Below, piece by piece: positions 34,039-42,889 of a stretch of 64,000 bases of DNA. The notes under the pieces were generated by a model, which saw only the letters and a program-made list of their open reading frames with translations, had not been told where the DNA came from and searched no databases. Position 1 is the stretch's first letter, and each line of letters starts with the position of its first letter. The DNA is from DATLZU01 sp051293835. GTDB taxonomy: Bacteria > Nitrospirota > Nitrospiria > Nitrospirales > Nitrospiraceae. The DNA lies in contig JBPKMA010000001.1 in the NCBI GenBank assembly GCA_051293835.1, positions 310,001 to 374,000 of the forward strand, given 5' to 3'. A program made the position numbers and the translations under genes.

Positions 34039-35991
34039 ATGAGCCATCTGATTCAGATCGAAGGAGTGGGCACCCGGCGGAGGAGCGGCCGCAAGCTCAA
34101 GACCATGCTTTTGTTCCCGCCGGAGTGGGTGCCGACCGCGCCTTACCTGGCCTTACCCTGCCTGGCCGCCGTCCTTCGCGAGCACGGGCACGAGGTCATC
34201 CAGAAAGACGTCAATATCGAGATGTACAATCACTTCTTCAGCGATATGTTCCTTATCTGGATTAAAGCCAGGATGGGCATGCAGTTGAAGGAGCTGGAAG
34301 CCAAGGAGCAGGCAGGATGGTTGACTGACCAGGAGGCGGATCAGAAGGCCTGTTTGGAGGCCAAGGCCTCGATCGATGTGTTGGAACTGGCGGAACGGGC
34401 CGAGCGGGCGAAGCGCATCGTCCATAGCGAGGAGTTTTACGATGCTGACAAGTTGGAGTGGGCGCTGAACACGTTCCGCGAGGTGATGCAGTACATTTCT
34501 GCTGCGTACTACCCGGCGTCGTTGGTGTTCTACCCGATGGAGAGCAACCTGGGTTACCGGCCTGGCGTGTCCAAGGAGGTCTTTGCCTGTCTCGACGACG
34601 ACCAGGTGAATGTCTATCGCGATGTCTGTCGGCAACTGGTCTTGCCGGTCGTCGGCAGGGAGTTGCCAGAGGTAGTGGGCGTCTCGATCGGGACGCAAAT
34701 GCAACTGCTGGCTGGTCTGACCATTTGCAAAATGATCAAAGAAGCGTTCCCGCAAATCCACGTCGTGGTGGGCGGCAACGTCATTACGAGATTACAGGAA
34801 GAATTGCCGAAGCATGAGCGGTTTTTCACCGAAGTGTTCGATTCGGCGATTCTGTATGAGGGCGAGCACGCTTTGCTCTGGCTACTCGAAGCGCTGAGCG
34901 GAGAACGGGATCTGGCTTCGGTACCGAACCTCATCTATCGCGACGGGCAGGGGATTCGGACGAGCCAAGAGATCTATACGGAGCGGATGACGGCCCTGCC
35001 CTTGCCAGACTTCGACGGCTTGCCTCTGGACAGCTATTTTGTGCCGGTGCGCATCCTGCCTTATCTCGCGACCAGAGGCTGCTATTGGGGGCGGTGCACG
35101 TTCTGCGATCACGGGCAGGGTTATTTCGACCAATATCGGGGGAGGCCGGCGCATCTTGTTGTGCAGCAGCTCAAGGCGTTAAAGGACAAATATCGCTGCG
35201 AACATTTTCTGTTCTCCGACGAATCCTATCCGCCCGCGCTCTTTAAGAAGGTCACGCAACTACTGGTTGAGCAGAACGTCGGCATCAAGTGGACGACGCT
35301 GATCCGTTTCGAGGAAACGCTGCAGGACCCGGAGATCTGGAAGCTGGCCGCAAAATCCGGATGCTGCACGCTCTATTACGGGATGGAATCGGCTAACGAG
35401 CGCGTGCTGAACTTGATGGACAAGCACGTCAAAAAGAGCGTCATCGCGCACAATCTGAAAGAAGCAGCCAAGGCGGGTATCTGGAACCACGTGATGGCTT
35501 TTTATGGGTTTCCCGGCGAGACCCGCGAGGAGGCGCTGGAGACCAGGCAGTTTATTCTCGACAACCAGCCGTACATTCATTCGGTCGAGCTCTTCTATTT
35601 TGTTGCCTATCGCCATACGCCGGTGGTCAGGAACCCAGAGAAATTCGGCATCACCATTCACAAACAGGAGGAGTACGACCTTCCGCTGGATTACTATTAC
35701 ACCTTGAACGAGCCGGGTGGACTTTCCTGCCTCGATGCGATGCAGCTCTGCGAGGAGTTTTATCGAAATGATTTCCAGCCCTGGGCTGTTCGGGTGAACG
35801 CCCGCGAGCACGTCTTTCTTTATATCTCCAAGTATGGCACCAACCGGTTGCCGCAGATCTACGCGCAGCGAAAAGAGGGCGCCGCGGACAGCGTCTCCGG
35901 GCTGGTAACCTGGCCGGTTGCATTGGGCGAGGGCGAAGGGAAGGCCGGCGAACCATCGATGACCCGGGTGGTTAGCCACGCGGTGTCATGA
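34039..35991 (+). CDS. Cobalamin-binding-domain radical SAM protein, copy 2
   Basis: 650 aa paralog of copy 1 with the same plan: MLLFPPEWVPTAPYLALP domain, helical insert, and RGCYWGRCTFCDH with C348, C353 and C356 in the same CX4CX2C spacing. FSDESYPP, AFYGFPGETREE and RHTPVVRNPE follow. The two copies are similar along their whole length yet clearly diverged, so this is an old tandem duplication and they may form a heterodimer or catalyse successive steps. The C-terminal about 40 residues are extra. The start lies 10 bp after copy 1. Confidence 0.85.
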   Translation: MSHLIQIEGVGTRRRSGRKLKTMLLFPPEWVPTAPYLALPCLAAVLREHGHEVIQKDVNIEMYNHFFSDMFLIWIKARMGMQLKELEAKEQAGWLTDQEADQKACLEAKASIDVLELAERAERAKRIVHSEEFYDADKLEWALNTFREVMQYISAAYYPASLVFYPMESNLGYRPGVSKEVFACLDDDQVNVYRDVCRQLVLPVVGRELPEVVGVSIGTQMQLLAGLTICKMIKEAFPQIHVVVGGNVITRLQEELPKHERFFTEVFDSAILYEGEHALLWLLEALSGERDLASVPNLIYRDGQGIRTSQEIYTERMTALPLPDFDGLPLDSYFVPVRILPYLATRGCYWGRCTFCDHGQGYFDQYRGRPAHLVVQQLKALKDKYRCEHFLFSDESYPPALFKKVTQLLVEQNVGIKWTTLIRFEETLQDPEIWKLAAKSGCCTLYYGMESANERVLNLMDKHVKKSVIAHNLKEAAKAGIWNHVMAFYGFPGETREEALETRQFILDNQPYIHSVELFYFVAYRHTPVVRNPEKFGITIHKQEEYDLPLDYYYTLNEPGGLSCLDAMQLCEEFYRNDFQPWAVRVNAREHVFLYISKYGTNRLPQIYAQRKEGAADSVSGLVTWPVALGEGEGKAGEPSMTRVVSHAVS

Positions 35992-36097
35992 GCAAGGAGC
36001 CGATAGCAAATAGCTGGCAACGAATGATTGCCAGTGGAAGGCAACCAGGGAAACTGATTCTCGTTGGGCTCGGCACTCCGTTACGCGCTTTCCGCGG

Positions 36098-36337
36098 TCA
36101 GCGTTGGGATGACAGCCAATTGCTCAGCAGTTGGTAGGCTGCCTCGATCTGTTTTGTCATTGTTTCGGCTTTTTTGTACATCTGCATATACTTGCGCGGA
36201 TTGTTGGTCAGGTTGGCATACCGATGGGGATGCCAGAGGTGCAGCAGTTCCTGGTATCTCCGATCGAGCAGCTCGCGCGTGACCGGCAACGAGAGATCGA
36301 ACATTTCCAACGCGCGATCGAGGTCCGATTGCTCCAT
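36098..36337 (-). CDS. Degenerate J-domain protein (HPD changed to HPH)
   Basis: 79 aa. It fits a DnaJ J-domain: helix II RRYQELLHLW, then HPHRY (36-40), and a helix III-like IEAAYQLLSNWL. The invariant HPD loop, needed to stimulate DnaK ATPase, reads HPH. It may therefore only dock to a partner or fold as a structural module. It is convergent with the tandem radical SAM genes and divergent from the third radical SAM gene. Confidence 0.65.
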   Translation of the reverse strand: MEQSDLDRALEMFDLSLPVTRELLDRRYQELLHLWHPHRYANLTNNPRKYMQMYKKAETMTKQIEAAYQLLSNWLSSQR

Positions 36338-36392
36338 GGCGTGACGGATTCAAGCGTCTGGCGGCCGTCGTCGCGCCGCCCGTCGGTGAGTG

Positions 36393-36417
36393 TGACAAAG
36401 AGCCGGAAACTCTGTCA
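36393..36417. repeat. Palindrome just upstream of the third radical SAM gene
   Basis: TGACAAAGAG and CTCTGTCA form an imperfect inverted repeat around CCGGAAA, 3 bp before the ATG at 36421, in the divergent gap to the J-domain gene. It could be an operator or a leader hairpin; the minus strand also shows a TTGACA inside it. Confidence 0.4.
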
Positions 36418-36420
36418 ATC

Positions 36421-37665
36421 ATGCGTCTAACCGCTCCGCTGCCCATCCTGCAGGCCCCGCCGGTCCTCAAGAGCAAGGACTACCGAGAGATCCTGAAGCG
36501 GGAAATGGACGGGGGGAAAATCCCGCTCAGCCTCGGCAAGAGCTGTCCTGTCAAGTGTGAATTTTGCTACGAGATCGATCACTCGTATCGAGAGACAGCC
36601 GACCCGCCGCGAACGACTCAAGAGGACTGGGAGTTCATTCTCGACTACATCAACAAGAAGCCGACCGATCCCCAGCAATTCTGGTGTCTAGGTGGGAACG
36701 AATACATGGAATGGACGGATCTGTTCCTGCATCCCAAGGCCATGGAATGGCTGGAGGATTTTCTGAAGTACACCGACAAAAACGTCACGTTCTTCACCGT
36801 TGGATTCGTGCATGTGCCGAAGATCCACCAGTTGGCCGCGCAGTATCCCGGACGGATCAATTTTGAATTGTCGGTCATCACGCTGAGCGGCTATCGGGAA
36901 CGGCTCATGCCGCACGCTCCATCGGTGAAGCACCTGATGAAGGTTCTGGATGGGCCGGCCGTCTCTTCAGCCAATTTTTATGCGTTCGACGACTATACGA
37001 TGTCCAAGGATGCCGTCACGATCTCCGGCGTCAACCAGAAGTGCGTGTTGTGGATGGGGTGTCTGACGCCGGTGCGGGGGCTTAAGGAAGAGACGGTCGC
37101 ACTGATGCGGCAAGGGCGGAAATATCTGCCGCGCGAGGCCGAGCGCGTCTACGATGCGGGCTTGCCGAATCTGCAGACCATCCACACGGAAGCTCCGATC
37201 ACGGCTTTTCTGAACCGTCGTCGGATCGTGAGCCTGTTCGATTCGCTGGAGTTGGAAAAGCATGATACGGTGGTGATGGCCAAGAGCGTTTACAAGATCC
37301 TCACAATGTACCGAAAGAATCGAGCCCGATTCCTTATGGTGCCCAATGCGACCTTGGGTGGAGACTCAGACTGCACGATCCTGCTGACGTTCGACGACAT
37401 TGCTAGACGGTTGAGCGGTCAGAAGATGATCCATGTCCCCAAGTGCATGATGCAGTCAGGACGCGGGCCGTATACGGACATTGCCGGCGTGACGCTCGAC
37501 CAGTTCATCAAGAAGACCGGTGTGAAGGTCAGGGTGTTGCATCGGATTGATACCAGATTCGCCAACAAACTGCTGTACCGCAACGGCCACCTGCGCAACT
37601 ACGTCGAGGACTACCTCCGCAATCCCCTCACTCAGTCATACGAAGCTCTGCCCATTTCCGCTTAG
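36421..37665 (+). CDS. Radical SAM protein with DUF512-like C-terminal domain
   Basis: 414 aa. The cluster motif is the standard C42-x3-C46-x2-C49 (SCPVKCEFCYE). WCLGGNEYMEW replaces the usual GGEP loop. The C-terminal third (MVPNATLGGDSDCTILLTF, IHVPKCMMQS, GVTLDQFIKK) resembles the DUF512 domain of an uncharacterised radical SAM family; the N-terminal PDZ-like part of that family is absent. Function unknown. Confidence 0.75.
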   Translation: MRLTAPLPILQAPPVLKSKDYREILKREMDGGKIPLSLGKSCPVKCEFCYEIDHSYRETADPPRTTQEDWEFILDYINKKPTDPQQFWCLGGNEYMEWTDLFLHPKAMEWLEDFLKYTDKNVTFFTVGFVHVPKIHQLAAQYPGRINFELSVITLSGYRERLMPHAPSVKHLMKVLDGPAVSSANFYAFDDYTMSKDAVTISGVNQKCVLWMGCLTPVRGLKEETVALMRQGRKYLPREAERVYDAGLPNLQTIHTEAPITAFLNRRRIVSLFDSLELEKHDTVVMAKSVYKILTMYRKNRARFLMVPNATLGGDSDCTILLTFDDIARRLSGQKMIHVPKCMMQSGRGPYTDIAGVTLDQFIKKTGVKVRVLHRIDTRFANKLLYRNGHLRNYVEDYLRNPLTQSYEALPISA

Positions 37666-37755
37666 CGCATATAGGCCGCTCAAGCACCGGCCGTTTTCCC
37701 GCCTTCCTTTGTTTTGGAATTTGTAAGAACGGCGGGGGAGGGAGTAGAGGGACAG

Positions 37756-38424
37756 CTATTTTGCGGTGAGGACCGGGTCGAGATTGAAGGCCACACTGAT
37801 GCGCGGAGCCGTGCCCGTGTAGGTGGTCACGGCATGGAAGAGCCACCCGGGGAACATCACACACTGGCCGGCCGTGGGGGAAAACGAAATATTGCGCCCG
37901 GCATCGTGCAGTTCGGGCATGGCATAGCGGAGATAGGGGGCAAGCATCCTGGGCAAGCAGCCCCGCGGATCAAAGAGCTGCAACTCGCCGCCGCATTTGC
38001 TATCGGGCGAGATGTCGCCGACATCCACATAATACACGCCAGACCAAAAGCTGCCGGGATGCGGATGGGCGGCATTGCTGCCCCCCTTGCGCTGCACGTT
38101 GGACCAGACTTCGACGACCTGCCAGCCGGGACGCCGTCCGGCCGTCCCCGGCGCCCGTTCGGAGAACTCTGTCACCTGCGTGGCCACCTCAATGACGGGT
38201 TCGAACAACCGCTTCAAAGGCTCGCCAGCCCAATCCAGCATGGAGAGATCGTGTGGAGAGGACCAGCCAACGACCTCGTAGTCCGAATAAGCGGGCGTGG
38301 AAGCTTCGCGCTCGAGAATCGCACGACGCAACTGAGCATTGATCTGTTCGTGGTCCGGAACTGTGAAGACGAGAAGGGGGGTCGAGAAAATCGGGCGGAC
38401 GTTAATTTCCATTTCCCGTGCCAT
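37756..38424 (-). CDS. Putative 2OG-Fe(II) oxygenase (TIGR02466-like)
   Basis: 222 aa. A double-stranded beta-helix fold is suggested by AHPHPGSFWSGVYYVDV, LFDPRG, MFPGWLFHAVTTY and RISVAFNL, the pattern of the TIGR02466 putative 2OG-Fe(II) oxygenases; the His residues of HPH and LFHAV are likely iron ligands. The start is unsettled: the frame opens at 38436, but the promoter puts the transcript start at about 38425, favouring ATG 38424 or 38412. The substrate is unknown. Confidence 0.72.
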   Translation of the reverse strand: MAREMEINVRPIFSTPLLVFTVPDHEQINAQLRRAILEREASTPAYSDYEVVGWSSPHDLSMLDWAGEPLKRLFEPVIEVATQVTEFSERAPGTAGRRPGWQVVEVWSNVQRKGGSNAAHPHPGSFWSGVYYVDVGDISPDSKCGGELQLFDPRGCLPRMLAPYLRYAMPELHDAGRNISFSPTAGQCVMFPGWLFHAVTTYTGTAPRISVAFNLDPVLTAK

Positions 38425-38431
38425 GGAAGCC

Positions 38432-38461
38432 AACATAGCGTTGCATTCCCCGGCAAGTCAA
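38432..38461 (-). promoter_or_regulatory. Promoter of the 2OG oxygenase-like gene
   Basis: Minus strand TTGACT (38461-38456), 18-bp spacer, TATGTT (38437-38432). Predicted start about 38425, next to ATG 38424. Confidence 0.55.
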
Positions 38462-38504
38462 GGTCGGTGCCGTGGCGACGGGCCGGGCTATGGCTACGAC
38501 CGGT

Positions 38505-38534
38505 TTGACAAGGACTTCGGCGCTGACCTACAGT
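38505..38534 (+). promoter_or_regulatory. Promoter of the phzF-like gene
   Basis: TTGACA (38505-38510), 18-bp spacer, TACAGT (38529-38534). Predicted start about 38541, only 4 nt before ATG 38545. Confidence 0.55.
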
Positions 38535-38544
38535 AGCATCGGCG

Positions 38545-39477
38545 ATGGATGACGAGGTCCGAACTCTCAAATTTTATCAGGCCGACGTCTTCACCGACCA
38601 ACCGTTCGGTGGGAATCCCGTCGCCGTCCTCCCGGACGCCCAAGGCTTGACCGATCGCGAGCTACAACAGATCGCTCGTGAAATGAACCTCTCTGAAACC
38701 GTCTTTGTCTTCCCTCCGACTGATCAGGCCGCCGTCGCCAAGATCCGCATTTTCACTCCGACGCGGGAGATCCCCTTTGCAGGCCATCCCGTTCTCGGAA
38801 CCTTTTACGTGCTGGGTGAACTGAAGAAGCTGGCGGTCCGGGAGCCGGTGACGTGCGCCGTGTATGAGTGCAATCTTGGTCTGTTTCCCGTCGAACTTCA
38901 CACGCATCGTGGGGAGATCCTGCGGGTGGTCATGTCGCAACCCAAACCGCAGTTTTTGAACCAGGTGGAAGGGGTCCAGGCTGTCTTCGATGTTGCTAAG
39001 GCGCTGGGGGTATCGAAGAATGCGATCACCGAGGCGAAATGGCCGATCCAGGTCGTCTCGACCGGCTTACCCGTCATGATTGTGCCGGTGCGCACGCTGA
39101 CGGCCGTGCGGTCCATCATGCCGGATGTGTCGGCCGTGAACCGGCTCTGCGAACGCTACGGAGCGAACGGGATGATGGTCTTCACAACGATGACAGTTGA
39201 TGAGGCGGCGACCGTCCACACTCGCATGTTCGCGCCGCCTGTCGGGGTGCTCGAAGATCCGGCCACCGGCAGCGCCAGCGGGGCATTGGGTGCGTATTTG
39301 GTCCATCACGGCGTGGTGGAGGTGGCTCCGATGACCGAGATCGTCGCCGAACAGGGCTACGAAATCGAGCGCCCCTCGCGCATTCTTATCCAGGTTGAAT
39401 CAGACGACGATGCGATCCAGGAAGTCAAAGTCGGCGGCCAAGTGGTGATGGTGGCGGAAGGAGTTCTAAGATTCTGA
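38545..39477 (+). CDS. PhzF-family isomerase/epimerase-like protein
   Basis: 310 aa with the diaminopimelate-epimerase-like double fold. It shows FGGNPVAVLP near the N-terminus, EMNLSETVFV with the catalytic-type Glu, FAGHPVLGT, and DPATGSASGALG near the C-terminus. PhzF isomerises a phenazine precursor, but most family members have unknown substrates and no phenazine genes are present. It has its own near-leaderless promoter. Confidence 0.88.
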   Translation: MDDEVRTLKFYQADVFTDQPFGGNPVAVLPDAQGLTDRELQQIAREMNLSETVFVFPPTDQAAVAKIRIFTPTREIPFAGHPVLGTFYVLGELKKLAVREPVTCAVYECNLGLFPVELHTHRGEILRVVMSQPKPQFLNQVEGVQAVFDVAKALGVSKNAITEAKWPIQVVSTGLPVMIVPVRTLTAVRSIMPDVSAVNRLCERYGANGMMVFTTMTVDEAATVHTRMFAPPVGVLEDPATGSASGALGAYLVHHGVVEVAPMTEIVAEQGYEIERPSRILIQVESDDDAIQEVKVGGQVVMVAEGVLRF

Positions 39478-39569
39478 AATCTAAGAATAACGAAATTTGA
39501 GGAATGGAGCCCCAAATGGTCTGACAATTCCTCATTCCACATTCAGCGTTCACGATCGATGAGGGAGCG

Positions 39570-40601
39570 ATGAAGGCGGTCGTCTTTCACGAGCATGGCG
39601 GGCCGGAGAAATTGACCTTTGAAGAGGTGCCCACGCCGAGGATGGGGCCGGAGGAAGTATTGGTTCGCGTCAAAGCCTGCGCGTTGAACCATCTGGACAT
39701 CTGGATCCGCCAAGGCATTCCGGCGTACCAGATTCCGCTCCCCCATATCTCCGGGTCGGATGTGGCCGGGGTTGTGGAAGCGGTGGGGGAGCGGGTCGAG
39801 GGTGTCGCCGTCGGAAGTCGGGTTTTTGTCTCGCCCGGTTTGAGTTGTTGGCGATGCGAGCAATGTCTCGCAGGACGGGATAATCTGTGCCCGACATACG
39901 GCATCCTCGGTGCGAAGGTAGACGGGGGTTATGCGGAGTTCGTCGCCGTGCCTGCTCGGAATGTCTTACCCATCCCCGACGGGTTGACCTTCGAACAGGC
40001 CGCTGCCTTTCCGCTCGTGTCTGTGACGGCGTGGCATATGTTGTTCACCTTGGCCGGTCTCAAACCAGGCGAGACGGTTCTGGTCATGGGAGCGGGAAGC
40101 GGAGTCGGCAGCATGGCCGTCCAAATGGCCAAACTCGTCGGCGCGCGCGTCATTACGACCGTAGGGTCCGAGGACAAAATCGCCAAGGCGAAGGAACTCG
40201 GCGCGGACGAGGTGATTCAGCACTCCAGCGAGGAGGTCGCGGCGCGGGTGAAGGTACTCACCGGAGGGCGCGGCGTGGACGTGGTGTTCGAGCATATCGG
40301 GCCCGCAGTCTGGGAAACCTGCCTGCACGCGATGACCAGAGGCGGTCGGCTGGTTACTTGCGGCGCGACGACCGGCGGCGAAGTGAAACTGGATCTCCGC
40401 TATTTGTTTTCGCGGCAACTGACGGTGAAAGGCTCGTACATGGGCACGCGAGCTGAGTTGCTCGCCGCTGCTGCGCTGATCGGACAGGGCAAACTCCGCC
40501 CGATCATCGACCGGATCTATCCGCTTCGGGATGCCCGCGCGGCGCAGGAACAACTCCTGAGCCGGCGGGTCTTTGGTAAAATCGTGTTGAAAGTGGAATA
40601 G
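39570..40601 (+). CDS. Zinc-containing MDR-family dehydrogenase or quinone oxidoreductase
   Basis: 343 aa medium-chain reductase. The structural zinc cysteines C93, C96, C99 and C107 are present. The NADPH-binding motif is VMGAGSGVGSM (about 170-180). The catalytic-zinc region is CALNHLDIWIRQG, resembling quinone oxidoreductase-like zinc-binding alcohol dehydrogenases. Substrate unknown. It stands alone after an AT-rich spacer. Confidence 0.87.
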   Translation: MKAVVFHEHGGPEKLTFEEVPTPRMGPEEVLVRVKACALNHLDIWIRQGIPAYQIPLPHISGSDVAGVVEAVGERVEGVAVGSRVFVSPGLSCWRCEQCLAGRDNLCPTYGILGAKVDGGYAEFVAVPARNVLPIPDGLTFEQAAAFPLVSVTAWHMLFTLAGLKPGETVLVMGAGSGVGSMAVQMAKLVGARVITTVGSEDKIAKAKELGADEVIQHSSEEVAARVKVLTGGRGVDVVFEHIGPAVWETCLHAMTRGGRLVTCGATTGGEVKLDLRYLFSRQLTVKGSYMGTRAELLAAAALIGQGKLRPIIDRIYPLRDARAAQEQLLSRRVFGKIVLKVE

Positions 40602-40656
40602 TGGAATAGGCGCTGCGAATTCGAGCGGGCGCCTTCTACAAAGGAGGATCTCATCC

Positions 40657-41058
40657 ATGTCGACCGTGGGGCAGATCATGCGAAAAGATCCCAAACGGAT
40701 TCCTTACACTGCGTCGGTGCAGGAGGCGGCCAAGAAGATGCGAGATGAACGCATCGGCTCGCTGCTGGTGGAGAAAAACGGTGATCTCGTGGGCATTGTC
40801 ACCGATACCGACGTGGTGCGACGGGCGGTCGCGGGAGGCGCAGATCTCAACACACTGACCGTGCAGGACATCATGACCAGCCCAATCGCCACGATCGAGG
40901 CGATGCGGACCGTGCAGGACGCTCACGATATGATGGGCGATCTGGGCGTGCGGCATTTGGGTGTGACCGAACAGGGCAAGTTGGTGGGGTTGATCTCCGT
41001 GCGAGACCTGCTGGTGTTTTATAAGCGGGTGTCTGAGCCGAAGATTGTGCAGGACTAA
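40657..41058 (+). CDS. Two-CBS-domain protein
   Basis: 133 aa, made of a tandem pair of CBS domains (about 5-60 and 70-125; for example VGIVTDTDVVRRAVAGG and VGLISVRDLLVFY). Such Bateman modules bind AMP, ATP or SAM and regulate partners. AAGGAGGA 9 bp upstream fixes the start. No fused output domain; the partner is unknown. Confidence 0.88.
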   Translation: MSTVGQIMRKDPKRIPYTASVQEAAKKMRDERIGSLLVEKNGDLVGIVTDTDVVRRAVAGGADLNTLTVQDIMTSPIATIEAMRTVQDAHDMMGDLGVRHLGVTEQGKLVGLISVRDLLVFYKRVSEPKIVQD

Positions 41059-41100
41059 CGGAAAACAAGAGCCGGTGTGTTATTGGGGGCGATGTGGCAG

Positions 41101-41646
41101 TCACTTGTTGATCTCTCTGATCAGATGCCCCAGCTCCGGCAGGATTAATTTTTCCATCGCGAGCCGTACGGCATTCACTGAGCCGGGCGTGGAGAACAGG
41201 ACCCGTCCATGCACGATGCCCGCGGTGGCCCGGCTGAGCATGGCGGGTGAGCCGATTTCCTGATAGGTCAGGTAGCGGAACAGTTCGCCAAATCCGTCCA
41301 AGCGCTTTTCCAATATGTTTTCGACTGCTTCGAATGTCGAATCGCGCCGTGAAATCCCGGTCCCGCCGTTAATGATGATCGCCTGAACCTCCTCGTTCAT
41401 CACGCCACTTTCGATGCTCGCCCTGATTTGTCCCGGCTCGTCCTTGACGAGTTGATAGGCGACGACTTCGTGTCCTTGGTCTTTCAAAAGGCGCATGATG
41501 AGTTGACCACTCTCGTCGGTCTCCGGCGTGCGCGTGTCGCTACAGGTAATGACTAAACACCCGACTCGGCGAGGAGCGTGAATCTTGTGTTCCTGGTAGG
41601 AAGGCGTGCTCACAAGGCGAATCCAGCGGGAGGCACTCAGCTCCAA
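41101..41646 (-). CDS. MoaB/MogA-family molybdopterin-cofactor protein
   Basis: 181 aa. It has the MoCF-fold motif INGGTGISRRD, LVITCSDTRT near the N-terminus and STPGSVNAV near the end. MogA adenylates molybdopterin before Mo insertion; MoaB is a close relative. A TTG start at 41646 overlaps the ferredoxin gene; GTG 41613 is an alternative. No other moa gene is nearby. Confidence 0.85.
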   Translation of the reverse strand: MELSASRWIRLVSTPSYQEHKIHAPRRVGCLVITCSDTRTPETDESGQLIMRLLKDQGHEVVAYQLVKDEPGQIRASIESGVMNEEVQAIIINGGTGISRRDSTFEAVENILEKRLDGFGELFRYLTYQEIGSPAMLSRATAGIVHGRVLFSTPGSVNAVRLAMEKLILPELGHLIREINK

Positions 41647-41963
41647 ACAGCGTCGGGATTGAGTTTCTGGACGGGCGTGCCCTTGCCGATATGATCGTCG
41701 AGAATGGCCGGCACGTCGGCCTCTGTCACTTTGGAGTACCAGGTGCCGTCAGGATACACTACCACGGTGGGGCCGTGTTCACAGGGACCCAAGCAGGCGG
41801 ATCCGGTAACCAAGACCTGACCAGGTTGATAGCCACGCTCCATCAGTCCCATATTGAGGGCCATCAGGATATTGGCTGATCCTGCTATTCCGCAAGAAGG
41901 TTTCGGATGCCCAGGCGGACGGGAATTGGTGCAGACTATAATGTGATATTTGGGCTTCGGCAT
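41637..41963 (-). CDS. Thioredoxin-like [2Fe-2S] ferredoxin
   Basis: 108 aa. It starts IIVCTNSRPPGHPKPSCG and continues ACLGPCEHGP, giving the four cysteines of the thioredoxin-like ferredoxin family (the fold of NuoE and Shethna-type proteins). Electron transfer is likely; partner unknown. The last 10 bp overlap the MoaB/MogA gene. Confidence 0.88.
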   Translation of the reverse strand: MPKPKYHIIVCTNSRPPGHPKPSCGIAGSANILMALNMGLMERGYQPGQVLVTGSACLGPCEHGPTVVVYPDGTWYSKVTEADVPAILDDHIGKGTPVQKLNPDAVWS

Positions 41964-42020
41964 GGGGGTCTCCTCTTCTCAAAAGCCAATCGTTGGAAAT
42001 TAACACATCATAACCGGTTG

Positions 42021-42464
42021 TTATCGCGGCATGTAGGATTTCCACTGTTCGACGCATTCATCGGGCAGCTTCCAGTGTTTAATGCCTTTCATCACCCAGT
42101 CCAGATAATGTTCCTTGGGCTTGAATTTCCCGATTGGCGTTGCTGTGTGTGTGGTGACGAGCACTTTCTCGCCTTCTTCTGTAATCACGGTGACCGGAAG
42201 ATGCCGAAAGGCTCCGGGTGGGACGTCGCCTTCGAATTCATCCATAAGCTTCAAGTCTTCGTCTGTGATCTCCACCACGATGCCCCAGACTTTTTCTCCG
42301 GGAGAGGGGACTGCGCTGGCGAGGCCACAGCGCCATTGGGAAGACCACCGGCAGAACTGAATGGTGTGATCGGGCAGGTAGGCTTTAAAAAGAAACTGAT
42401 GTTCCGGCGCGCGCCGTTTCAGTTGAGTGGGATTTAGGTTGTCGGCATAGACGAAAAGTTTCAT
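42021..42464 (-). CDS. Gamma-glutamylcyclotransferase-like (AIG2 fold) protein
   Basis: 147 aa. VYADNLNPTQLKRRAPE at the N-terminus and KLMDEFEGDVP further on fit the GGCT/AIG2 fold, with Glu in DEFEG as the likely catalytic acid. It could act on gamma-glutamyl compounds; substrate not proven. The promoter lies at 42507-42537. Confidence 0.75.
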   Translation of the reverse strand: MKLFVYADNLNPTQLKRRAPEHQFLFKAYLPDHTIQFCRWSSQWRCGLASAVPSPGEKVWGIVVEITDEDLKLMDEFEGDVPPGAFRHLPVTVITEEGEKVLVTTHTATPIGKFKPKEHYLDWVMKGIKHWKLPDECVEQWKSYMPR

Positions 42465-42506
42465 GCGCGCTTACATCTGAATGGATTTTCTGAACCGAGT
42501 GAGGTA

Positions 42507-42537
42507 CTTGTAGCATATCCGCTCGTCGGATTGTCAA
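42507..42537 (-). promoter_or_regulatory. Promoter of the GGCT-like gene
   Basis: Minus strand TTGACA (42537-42532), 19-bp spacer, TACAAG (42512-42507) with TGC before it. Confidence 0.5.
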
Positions 42538-42889
42538 GTCGAGGCCCGCTCTCGTTACAGCGAGTCCCAGCGATCTGTGGCTTGCTGGGCGAGAAAGAGC
42601 TGCAAGGAGCTGGCATTGACTTCCGGCTTCGACAGGCCCTATGCTAGCACGATGAATTCTGGTCGGGTGTTGTTCGGGGAGAGCCGGTACCCGGAACCTT
42701 GGCTTCCTCGTCCGGCAAACTGGTTTCCGACCGAATTCAGCGAGAGCGGTAGGCCTTAATCGAGCCCAACCGTTTGTTCCGGAAAGCGGTCAGATAAGAA
42801 ATCGCCCGTGTGAGCCCATCCTGCTGCGGAATCGTGACGCCGAAACGGCTCGATTCTTTTCTTTCATTCTGTCGAAACGCTAACTGGCT
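42538..42889. other. Intergenic stretch without a supportable gene
   Basis: About 350 bp between divergent genes. A 60-codon plus-strand frame at 42577 lacks a ribosome site and recognisable features. Confidence 0.35.

Noticed and set aside
36014..36034. Terminator after the second radical SAM gene
   Set aside because: CTGGCAA/TTGCCAG makes a short stem, but there is no T-tract after it.
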